Shown one piece after another: positions 1 to 9,218 of a DNA stretch of 28,105 nucleotides. Both the position numbers and the translations under genes were made by a program. The notes below the pieces were generated by a model, which ran no database searches, had not been told where the DNA came from, and saw only the letters and a list, made by a program, of their open reading frames with translations. Origin of the DNA: Prevotellaceae bacterium (GTDB lineage Bacteria > Bacteroidota > Bacteroidia > Bacteroidales > UBA932); the NCBI GenBank assembly GCA_031288885.1, contig JAITQP010000117.1:1-28105 (forward strand). The letters are read 5' to 3'. Positions within the stretch are counted from its first letter, which is position 1; every line of letters begins with the position of its first letter.

Positions 1-190
1 GTTTTGCCTTAGCTTTTCCTGCCGGCGTTGCGCGAAAGAGCGTATGGTGATATGCTGGGAGATTGGCTTCGCCGAACTCCGGTTCCTCGCTTCGCTCGGA
101 ATGACGGCAGGGATTGGAGTACGGCGTTACGGAAAAAAGGGCGGGTTTGAAACCCGCCCCTACACGCTTCACGCCACTAATCACTAACCA
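1..190. repeat. Intergenic repeat mosaic downstream of argH
   Basis: No gene is visible. The stretch holds a palindromic repeat piece (about 82-114, with CGCTTCGCTCGGAATGACGG) whose relatives recur at about 21080-21134, 27880-27912 and, inverted, 27983-28038. It also holds the argH terminator hairpin and a short 7-mer run (ACTAATC/ACTAACC, about 176-196) that overlaps the argH stop. The same 7-mer type is longer at 21176-21224, there too preceded by a CACGCTTC-CGCC segment, so the two sites carry the end of one repeat element. Confidence 0.6.
133..159 (-). terminator. Intrinsic terminator downstream of argH
   Basis: Read on the minus strand, a 10-bp perfect GC-rich stem (GGGCGGGTTT pairing with AAACCCGCCC, plus-strand arms 139-148 and 150-159) is followed directly by six T residues (plus-strand A run 133-138). 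It lies about 30 nt past the argH stop codon, so it is well placed to end the argH transcript. Similar hairpins are also part of intergenic repeats in this kind of genome, so it may be a repeat put to use as a terminator. Confidence 0.65.
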
Positions 191-1486
191 CTAACCGTTA
201 ATTCCCTCCATCACCTTGTTCATTTTAGCCACAATTTGGTTGGTGCAGAGGTTGCCGATGCTGCCCTCGTGGGTGTGGTGAACGGCCTTGTGGGGCTTGT
301 AGGCGCCCTGCCGCACCTGCTCGCCCACCCTTTTGTAGGCCTCGCGGAAGGGCACGCCGCTGAGCGCCATGCGGTTTACGTCTTCTACCGTGAAGAGGTA
401 GTCGTACTTGGCGTCCTCCAGAATGTTTTGCCTGACCGTAATGTGCTGTAGCATGAATTGGGTTATGCGCAGGCAGCTCATCAGCTCCTCGATGGCGGGG
501 AAAATGATTTCCTTGAGCAGCTGCATGTCGCGGTGGTAGCCGGAGGGCAGGTTGGCGCAGAGCAGCGCCACCTCGTTGGGCACGGCCTGCAGGCGGTTGC
601 ACTTGCCGCGTACCAGCTCAAATACGTCGGGGTTTTTTTTGTGGGGCATGATGCTGGAGCCGGTGGTGAGCGCGTCGGGGAAGCTGACAAAGGCAAAGTT
701 CTGGCTCATGTACAGGCATACGTCCATGGCAAACCGCCCCAGCGTGGCGGCTACGGCGGCCATGGCCGCCGCCAGCGCGCGCTCGGTTTTGCCGCGGCTC
801 ATCTGCGCCGCGATGGCGTTGTAGTGCAGGTCGTCGAAGCCCAGCAGGGCGGTGGTCATGGCGCGGTTGAGCGGGAAGGAGCTGCCGTACCCTGCGGCCG
901 AGCCGAGGGGGTTTTGGTTGGCAATTTTGTACGCCGCCCGCAGCAGCTGCACGTCGTCCGTCAGGCTTTCGGCGTAGGCGCCAAACCACAGCCCAAACGA
1001 GGAGGGCATGGCCACCTGCAGGTGGGTGTAGCCCGCCATCAGCACGGCCTTGTGCTGCTCGCTCAGCGCCGTGAGCGTGGCGAACAGCTCCTGCACGGCG
1101 CGTGCAAGGCGCTGAATTTCCTCGCGGAAGAACAGCTTGAGGTCTACCAGCACCTGATCGTTGCGCGAGCGTCCGGCGTGGATTTTTTTCCCCACCTCGC
1201 CCAGCCGCTGCGTGAGGAGCAGCTCCACCTGCGAGTGTACGTCCTCCACGCCCGCGTCGATGGCGAAGCGTCCGGCGGCCACGTCCTCCGCAATTTGCTC
1301 CAGCCCGCCGAGGAGCACGCGCAGCTCGTCGGGCGTGAGGAGGCCTATGCTCTGCAGCATTTTTATGTGCGCTATGCTGCCCGCCACGTCGTGCTTGGCG
1401 AGCCGCAGGTCGAGCTCGCGGTCTTTGCCCACGGTAAATTGCTCCACCAGCGCGTTGGGCTCTGTGCCTTTACTCCAAAGTTTCAT
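191..1486 (-). CDS. argH: Argininosuccinate lyase
   Basis: Catalyses the last step of arginine synthesis, splitting argininosuccinate into arginine and fumarate in the cytoplasm; the family works as a homotetramer. The sequence shows the fumarase/aspartase superfamily signature GSSIMPHKKNP, which carries the catalytic Ser loop, and the GYTHLQ segment with the conserved His. The N-terminal MKLWSKGTEPN with downstream GRSRNDQV is typical of ArgH. The reading frame is open up to 1537, but the ATG at 1486 was chosen because the extra 17 residues do not look like the family and MKLW is the usual start; this gives 431 residues, near family length. It follows tadA on the same strand after a 392-nt repeat-rich gap and is probably transcribed on its own. 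A terminator follows at 133-159. No other arginine gene is in the window. Confidence 0.95.
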   Translation of the reverse strand: MKLWSKGTEPNALVEQFTVGKDRELDLRLAKHDVAGSIAHIKMLQSIGLLTPDELRVLLGGLEQIAEDVAAGRFAIDAGVEDVHSQVELLLTQRLGEVGKKIHAGRSRNDQVLVDLKLFFREEIQRLARAVQELFATLTALSEQHKAVLMAGYTHLQVAMPSSFGLWFGAYAESLTDDVQLLRAAYKIANQNPLGSAAGYGSSFPLNRAMTTALLGFDDLHYNAIAAQMSRGKTERALAAAMAAVAATLGRFAMDVCLYMSQNFAFVSFPDALTTGSSIMPHKKNPDVFELVRGKCNRLQAVPNEVALLCANLPSGYHRDMQLLKEIIFPAIEELMSCLRITQFMLQHITVRQNILEDAKYDYLFTVEDVNRMALSGVPFREAYKRVGEQVRQGAYKPHKAVHHTHEGSIGNLCTNQIVAKMNKVMEGING

Positions 1487-1664
1487 GCTAAGAATTTTGT
1501 CAGATAACGATTTATATAAAATTCCATAAAAATTCACATTATGCTACTCCACGCAAGGGCAGCAGCTTTTGCCACTCCATAGAGATGGCTCCCCCAACCT
1601 CATTCTCAACCTCATTTCCCCCACAAAACTACCTCAGTAGCCAAGAGGTTTTCCCCGCCCTCTC

Positions 1665-1705
1665 CAACCTCATTACCTCATTATTTTAATGAGGTAATGA
1701 GGTTG
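1665..1705. repeat. Perfect 19-bp inverted repeat, 3-nt loop
   Basis: Left arm 1665-1683 (CAACCTCATTACCTCATTA) is the exact reverse complement of right arm 1687-1705, separated by TTT. It lies downstream of tadA and could form a stable hairpin in RNA of either strand, but no U-run follows, so terminator function is uncertain. The arms contain the AACCTCATT word found elsewhere in the gap and at the right end of the window. Confidence 0.8.
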
Positions 1706-1753
1706 ATATATCATAACTTATCGTCCACATGCTACTGGGGTCGTTTTGTTATA

Positions 1754-1777
1754 AAAATTAGGTTGGGAATGAGGTTG
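1754..1777. repeat. 24-bp repeat, copy 1 (inverted copy at 28081-28104)
   Basis: The 24 bases here, beginning AAAATTAGGTTGGG, are the exact reverse complement of 28081-28104 near the right edge. Both copies lie in intergenic repeat clusters. Confidence 0.8.
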
Positions 1778-1800
1778 CGGTGCGGCGCCACCAACATTCC

Positions 1801-1836
1801 GTCCCTAACGGGACGGGGGAGCCATTCCTATGGAAT
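1801..1836. repeat. Double short hairpin repeat
   Basis: Two adjacent hairpins: GTCCC-TAAC-GGGAC (1801-1814) and ATTCC-TAT-GGAAT (1824-1836). The second resembles the ATTCC/GGAAT hairpins at 5559-5631, so both places appear to hold members of one interspersed repeat family. It lies just downstream of tadA. Confidence 0.55.
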
Positions 1837-1878
1837 AGCGTAAAAAAAATTAGTAAATATTCCCCCCTAAAATTTTGC

Positions 1879-2319
1879 CTAAGAAATCCGTTTTTTTCTA
1901 AAAAAGCTGCTCATCAGCGCTCCGCACTCGTCGGCGAGCACGCCGCGCGCGACCTTTGCCTTTGGGTGCAGCAGGTTTTGGGGGATGAGCGAGTAGCCGC
2001 GCTTGGGGTCGGCCGCTCCGTACACCACGCGCCCCACCTGCGCCCAGAAGCACGCGCCGGCGCACATGGGGCAGGGCTCTACGGTGACGTAGAGCGTGCA
2101 GTCGGGCAGGTATTTTGCGCCGATAAAGTTTGCCGCCGCCGTTATCGCCTGCATTTCGGCGTGGGCGGTGGCGTCGTTCAGCGCCTCGGTGAGGTTGTGC
2201 GCGCGGGCAATAATGCGGCTGCCGTGCACCACCACCGCGCCTACCGGCACCTCGTCCTTGCCGGCGGCGAGCAGGGCTTCGCGCAGCGCCTCGCGCATGT
2301 ACTTCTCGTCTTCTGTCAT
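1879..2319 (-). CDS. tadA: tRNA-specific adenosine deaminase (TadA-like)
   Basis: A zinc-dependent deaminase of the cytidine deaminase fold, predicted to convert the wobble adenosine 34 of tRNA-Arg(ACG) to inosine in the cytoplasm. The zinc ligands and the catalytic Glu are visible: HAEM (H53, E55) and PCPMCAGA (C83, C86). At 146 residues it has normal family length. The N-terminal part contains VPVGAVVV and the middle NDATAHAEM, as in TadA. The ATG at 2317-2319 fits the family start. It is divergent from the 2425 gene, with 105 nt between the two starts. A guanine or cytosine deaminase of the same fold is the main alternative, but motif spacing and size favour TadA. Confidence 0.9.
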   Translation of the reverse strand: MTEDEKYMREALREALLAAGKDEVPVGAVVVHGSRIIARAHNLTEALNDATAHAEMQAITAAANFIGAKYLPDCTLYVTVEPCPMCAGACFWAQVGRVVYGAADPKRGYSLIPQNLLHPKAKVARGVLADECGALMSSFFRKKRIS

Positions 2320-2358
2320 TTACAAATATTTAACGTGTGGTAAATTAACCGCATCCGC

Positions 2359-2389
2359 TTTGTTTTGCTGCCGAATATCGCTACTTTTG
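2359..2389 (+). promoter_or_regulatory. Bacteroidota-type promoter for the 2425 gene
   Basis: A TTTG at 2359-2362 is followed after 19 nt by TACTTTTG at 2382-2389. This matches the Bacteroides primary sigma factor consensus (-33 TTTG, -7 TAnnTTTG, about 19-20 nt apart). The start codon at 2425 lies about 35 nt beyond the -7 box, giving a short leader. Confidence 0.6.
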
Positions 2390-2424
2390 TTCCAACTTAT
2401 CAACCACAAAGGTAAAAAATTTTT

Positions 2425-5220
2425 ATGAATAAGCTTGTGCAGCTTTTAAGCAACAGAATATTCCTCACGGCAACGCTCCTGACGCTGCTTTGCGTGGGAG
2501 TGTGGCTGTTCTTTTTTATTCGCGAGGGCGAAAAGAAGAACAGCATGGACGCCATGCGCGCCATTTCGGAGGATGCCGTGTTTGTGCTCCGCGTAAACGA
2601 CCTCCACCAGCTTTCGCGCAAGCTGTCGTCGGAGGGCGAGCTGGCGCAGCTGCTGCGCGGCGACGCCGCCACCGGCCGCCTCTGCACGCTGCTGCCCTAC
2701 GTAGCCGATACGATGGCTGCGCGAAGCGCCGTTATCGGCGACCTTAGCCAGCAGCCCATTTGGGTCTCGGCGCACGTGTTTGGCAAGGACTTGTCGTTCC
2801 TGTGCTCGCTCAACCTGCCCGAAAACCTGTACCTGAACAACGTTAAGCAGCTCGTGCCCCTGCTGGAGGCGGACGGCTACAGCGTGGCGGAGCAGCCCTA
2901 CGACGAGGAAAAAATCCTCACGTTCCGGCGCGAAAAGGTAGATGTGTTTCACGCCACGGTGGTGCGGCGCGTGCTGGTGGTGAGCGCCTCGCGCGTGCTG
3001 GTGGAGATGGCGATACGGCAGGCCAAGTCGCCGGCGTCGCTGGCGGACAACCACGCCTTTGTGCAGGCTGCGCAAACGGCGGGGGCGCACGAGGACTTTA
3101 ACCTCTACCTCAACCAGCGGCAGCTGCCGCGCCTGCTGGGCGTTTACTTAGACGGAGCGTACGCCAAGCCGCTCAGCTTTTTGAGGCAGCTGGGCAGCTT
3201 TGTGGTGCTCGACGCGGCGCTCCGCTCCAACGCGGTGCTGCTCAACGGCTTTTTGTTCTCCGACGATTTTCAGCGCTCCTACTTCTCCATCCTCTCCCAC
3301 CAAAGCAGCAAAAAGCTGACCACCTTTGACGTTCTCCCGCGCGCCACCGACGGCGCGCTGTGCATGGGCATCACCGACGCGCAGCAGCTCACGGCGGACT
3401 ACGGCGCGTTTCGCGACGTCCGGCAAACGGGCAACGCGCTGCGCAGCGCGCAGCTGTCCGCGCTGCGCAGCAAGATAGGCGTGGACGCGGCGAGGTTCTT
3501 TTGCGACCTGCACCCCTCCGAGCTGACGCTGGCGCGGGTGCCCATTGCCGACGCGGAGCTAAAGGACACGTGGTTTATGGTGCTCAAGTCGGGCGACGCG
3601 GACGCGGCGCGCGAGGCGCTGAGGGGCAGGATAGCCTACCTCGCCGAGGCCGAAAAAAAACCCGCCGACAGCTACGTGAAGACCGAAAAAATGGGCAACG
3701 GCGAGCCGCTCACCATCTACCAAAACCCTGCAGCGGGGCTTACCGCCGCCCTGCTGGGCAGCCTCTTTGCGCAGTGCGAGGACAGCTACGTAACGTTCAT
3801 TGGCGAGTACCTCGTGTTTTCGTCGTCGCTTGCCGCGATAAAGGATTTTGCGCTCTCGTCGCTGCTCAAGAAGACGCTTGCGCAAACGGTTAACCTGAGC
3901 GACTACACGGCCACGGAATCCAACATGCTCCTCTACGTAAACCCCTCAAAGGCCAACGCCATTGCGCTAAGCCCGCTCAAGCCCGCGCTGCAAAACCGCC
4001 TGAAGAAATCGCCCGCGCTCGCCGCCTTTCAGTGCGTGGGCCTGCAGCTGCGCGCCATGAACGACAAGGTTTACTGCAACGCCTTTGTGAAAACCGCCTC
4101 AAAGGCGGAGGAAAAGCAGCGCGCGCGCAGCATGGCGCTGGACTTTGAGGTGAAGCTCAACGCTCCCCTGCGGGCGGCGCCGTGGGTGGTGAAAAACCAC
4201 CGAACGGGGCAAAAGGAAATCTTGGCGCAGGACGTGCAAAATACCATCTACCTGATAGACAACCAAGGCACCTTGCTGTGGAAAAAAAGCATAGGCGAGC
4301 CCATCGTGGGAGGCGTGCAGCAGGTGGACTACCTCCGGAACAACAAGCTGCAGCTGCTGTTCAACACCAGCGCCAAGCTCTACATTGTGGACAGGCTGGG
4401 GCACAACGTCGACAAATTCCCCATCAACCTTGCGTCGCCAGCGTCGGCGCCCGCTGCCGTGTTCGACTACGACCGGTCGCGCGACTACCGCTACTTTATC
4501 CCCTGCAGGGACGGAAAAATCCGCTCCTACGAGCGCAACGGAAAGCCGCTGGCAGGCTTCGCCCCGCAGCCGTCGTTTGGGAGCATTACGCAGCCCTTGC
4601 AGCACGTTCGCATCAGGGACAAGGATTACGTTGTGGTGGCCGATAACCGCCGCGTTTACCTCCTAAACCGCAAGGGCGAGGAGCGGGTGCGCCTGCGCGA
4701 GAGCGTTGCGCCCGCCTACAACAGCAGCATTGCCACCGAGCAGGGGCTCGACGGCAGCACGCTGCGCATGGTAACCACCACCGCCGGCGGCGAGCTGGTC
4801 TACATCTACTTTGACGGCAACGTGGAGCGCATGGCGCTAAAGCCCAAGCCCAGCGAGCATCACTTTTTCAGCTGCTTTGGCAAGGCCGGTAAAATGGCCT
4901 ACGCGGTGACCGACGCCAAGGAGCTGCGCGTGTACGAGCCCGACCTGCGGCTGAAGTTCGCGCACGATTTTGACAACCTGCTGTCCGCGCCGCCAAGCAT
5001 GTTCACGCCGCTGCCCGACCTCAACCTGTACGCCATGTACGTGGAGAGCGAGCAAAAAGCCTACCTGCTGGGCGAAAGCGGCAGCCTGCTGAGCGGTTTT
5101 CCCGTCAGCGCCGTGGCGCCGCTGCTGGTGGACAACCTGCGCGGCAGCCCCACCAGCTACAACGTGCTGGTGTGCGACGAAACGGGATTTTTGTCGTGCT
5201 TTAGCGTAAACGCCCGCTGA
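2425..5220 (+). CDS. Membrane-anchored protein with C-terminal propeller-like region, function unknown
   Basis: I do not recognise a named function. The 931-residue protein starts with one hydrophobic helix (about residues 13-32), with a charged segment after it, so it is probably anchored in the inner membrane with the bulk in the periplasm. Residues about 40-560 form a large domain without a clear motif. From about residue 570 to the end there are repeated strands of the type TIYLIDNQGTLLWKK, KLYIVDRLGHNVDKFP, KIRSYERNGKPLAGF and RVYLLNRKGEERVRL, which look like PQQ/WD40-like beta-propeller blades. It has its own promoter (2359-2389), and a small membrane protein gene follows 27 nt after its stop. 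It may serve in envelope assembly or scaffolding, but that is only inference from topology. Confidence 0.75.
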   Translation: MNKLVQLLSNRIFLTATLLTLLCVGVWLFFFIREGEKKNSMDAMRAISEDAVFVLRVNDLHQLSRKLSSEGELAQLLRGDAATGRLCTLLPYVADTMAARSAVIGDLSQQPIWVSAHVFGKDLSFLCSLNLPENLYLNNVKQLVPLLEADGYSVAEQPYDEEKILTFRREKVDVFHATVVRRVLVVSASRVLVEMAIRQAKSPASLADNHAFVQAAQTAGAHEDFNLYLNQRQLPRLLGVYLDGAYAKPLSFLRQLGSFVVLDAALRSNAVLLNGFLFSDDFQRSYFSILSHQSSKKLTTFDVLPRATDGALCMGITDAQQLTADYGAFRDVRQTGNALRSAQLSALRSKIGVDAARFFCDLHPSELTLARVPIADAELKDTWFMVLKSGDADAAREALRGRIAYLAEAEKKPADSYVKTEKMGNGEPLTIYQNPAAGLTAALLGSLFAQCEDSYVTFIGEYLVFSSSLAAIKDFALSSLLKKTLAQTVNLSDYTATESNMLLYVNPSKANAIALSPLKPALQNRLKKSPALAAFQCVGLQLRAMNDKVYCNAFVKTASKAEEKQRARSMALDFEVKLNAPLRAAPWVVKNHRTGQKEILAQDVQNTIYLIDNQGTLLWKKSIGEPIVGGVQQVDYLRNNKLQLLFNTSAKLYIVDRLGHNVDKFPINLASPASAPAAVFDYDRSRDYRYFIPCRDGKIRSYERNGKPLAGFAPQPSFGSITQPLQHVRIRDKDYVVVADNRRVYLLNRKGEERVRLRESVAPAYNSSIATEQGLDGSTLRMVTTTAGGELVYIYFDGNVERMALKPKPSEHHFFSCFGKAGKMAYAVTDAKELRVYEPDLRLKFAHDFDNLLSAPPSMFTPLPDLNLYAMYVESEQKAYLLGESGSLLSGFPVSAVAPLLVDNLRGSPTSYNVLVCDETGFLSCFSVNAR

Positions 5221-5247
5221 GCGGTTGACGACGATTGACTACTTTTA

Positions 5248-5496
5248 TTGAGAAAAAAATTGGAAGCGCTTGTTACCATACTCTTATTCATTCTCGTTGC
5301 GGGATTTTTTCTGCGGCACTTCGGGAAGTACCTGCTGCGCTTCTTTCTGCGGCGCATGGCAAAGCGCTTTGGGGCAAACCTCAACGCCTTTGACCAAAAC
5401 GACCCCGAGCCACAGCCGCCCACGCCGGAGCAAATAATTCCCAACAACGTGGGCGAGTACGTGGAGTATGAGGAGGAAGTTAGGGAGGAAGTATGA
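5248..5496 (+). CDS. Small membrane protein, DUF4834-like
   Basis: An 82-residue protein with one N-terminal transmembrane helix (about residues 6-22, LVTILLFILVAGFFL), a basic stretch rich in Arg and Lys (RRMAKRF), a Pro-rich linker (PEPQPPTPEQ) and an acidic tail (EYEEEVREEV). This resembles the small Bacteroidota family I know as DUF4834, from memory and not confirmed. No ATG is available in frame; TTG at 5248 is the first plausible start and leaves a 27-nt gap after the propeller gene. The two are thus probably cotranscribed. Function unknown. Confidence 0.6.
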   Translation: MRKKLEALVTILLFILVAGFFLRHFGKYLLRFFLRRMAKRFGANLNAFDQNDPEPQPPTPEQIIPNNVGEYVEYEEEVREEV

Positions 5497-5558
5497 AGTA
5501 TGAGGTTGTTGACGGAAAAGTCTTCTTCAAATTCGGCAAATTGTTGCGGTTGCATTCA

Positions 5559-5650
5559 ACATTCCGTTAGGAATGTATCGCTCGGTAGAAAAAACAACCA
5601 CACACAAGTCCTGCATTCCTACGGAATGCAGCCATTTTCCCGTAGGGAAA
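5559..5650. repeat. Triple-hairpin interspersed repeat
   Basis: Three short palindromes follow each other: ACATTCC-GTTA-GGAATGT (5559-5575), CTGCATTCC-TAC-GGAATGCAG (5611-5631) and TTTCCC-GTA-GGGAAA (5636-5650). The arms share ATTCC/GGAAT with the hairpin at 1824-1836. Together they could fold into a row of stem-loops downstream of the 5248 gene and may help end its transcript. Confidence 0.65.
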
Positions 5651-5701
5651 TTCCCCATAAATTTTAGTGTTAAAATCCATGGTTTATACAATTTGATTGC
5701 T

Positions 5702-5709
5702 TAACTTTG
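5702..5709 (+). promoter_or_regulatory. Possible -7 box of the regulator promoter
   Basis: TAACTTTG matches the TAnnTTTG -7 consensus of Bacteroidota. No convincing -33 TTTG lies at the right distance (the TTTG at 5692-5695 is too close). If used, the leader to GTG 5820 would be about 100 nt. Confidence 0.3.
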
Positions 5710-5819
5710 CCCCGGGTTGTTTTGAAGAATTTTCCGTTCAATTCATAATAATAAAATGGGGGTATGGTAAGTGGAGGTAATCTACAAATATCATTTTTTA
5801 TTAACTTCCTTAAGCCGGA

Positions 5820-9065
<3,246 letters not shown>

Positions 9066-9086
9066 CGCTTTGCCCGCCTTGCCGGA

Positions 9087-9116
9087 TTTGTTAAAAGTGA
9101 GGGGAAAATACTTTTG
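9087..9116 (+). promoter_or_regulatory. Second possible promoter overlapping the operator
   Basis: TTTG (9087-9090) is separated by 18 nt from TACTTTTG (9109-9116), a fair match to the Bacteroidota promoter consensus. The -7 box overlaps the first operator half-site, so regulator binding would block it. It might give basal transcription, or it may be a chance match; the equivalent box is absent at the GH43-GH51 operator. Confidence 0.3.
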
Positions 9117-9143
9117 TCCACCATCCATGTCCGTTTGTCCACC
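9113..9143 (+). promoter_or_regulatory. Predicted operator of the AraC-type regulator (susCD operon)
   Basis: The 10-mer TTTGTCCACC occurs twice in direct orientation, at 9113-9122 and 9134-9143, a 21-bp period or two helix turns. AraC-family proteins typically bind direct half-sites about 21 bp apart. The downstream half-site ends 20 nt before the TATATTTG box at 9164-9171. The same arrangement occurs before the GH43-GH51 operon at 27496-27554. Confidence 0.7.
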
Positions 9144-9163
9144 TCATCCCAACAAAGCGCCTT

Positions 9164-9171
9164 TATATTTG
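9164..9171 (+). promoter_or_regulatory. -7 box of the main PUL operon
   Basis: TATATTTG matches TAnnTTTG. There is no good -33 TTTG 19-20 nt upstream; the second operator half-site lies against that position instead, as expected of an activator-dependent promoter. The ATG of the first gene is 48 nt beyond the box, giving a leader of roughly 40 nt. Confidence 0.6.
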
Positions 9172-9218
9172 CCAGCGTAAAAGTTACCCTCAACTACAAT
9201 CATTAAAAAATTTTGTGT

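Larger units (their letters stand above)
1487..1878. other. 392-nt gap between tadA and argH with palindromes and repeats
   Basis: No credible gene is seen. The gap contains several copies of an AACCTCATT-type word, a perfect 19-bp inverted repeat (1665-1705), a 24-bp sequence repeated in inverted form at 28081-28104, and two short hairpins (1801-1814 and 1824-1836). The argH promoter must lie in the AT-rich part next to 1487-1540, but no clear TAnnTTTG box was found there. Confidence 0.6.
5497..5819. other. 323-nt gap with hairpin repeats and leader of the regulator gene
   Basis: No gene is visible. The left part holds three consecutive short palindromes (5559-5650). The right part is AT-rich and should carry the promoter and leader of the sensor/regulator gene that starts at 5820; a -7-like TAACTTTG lies at 5702-5709. 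Confidence 0.6.
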
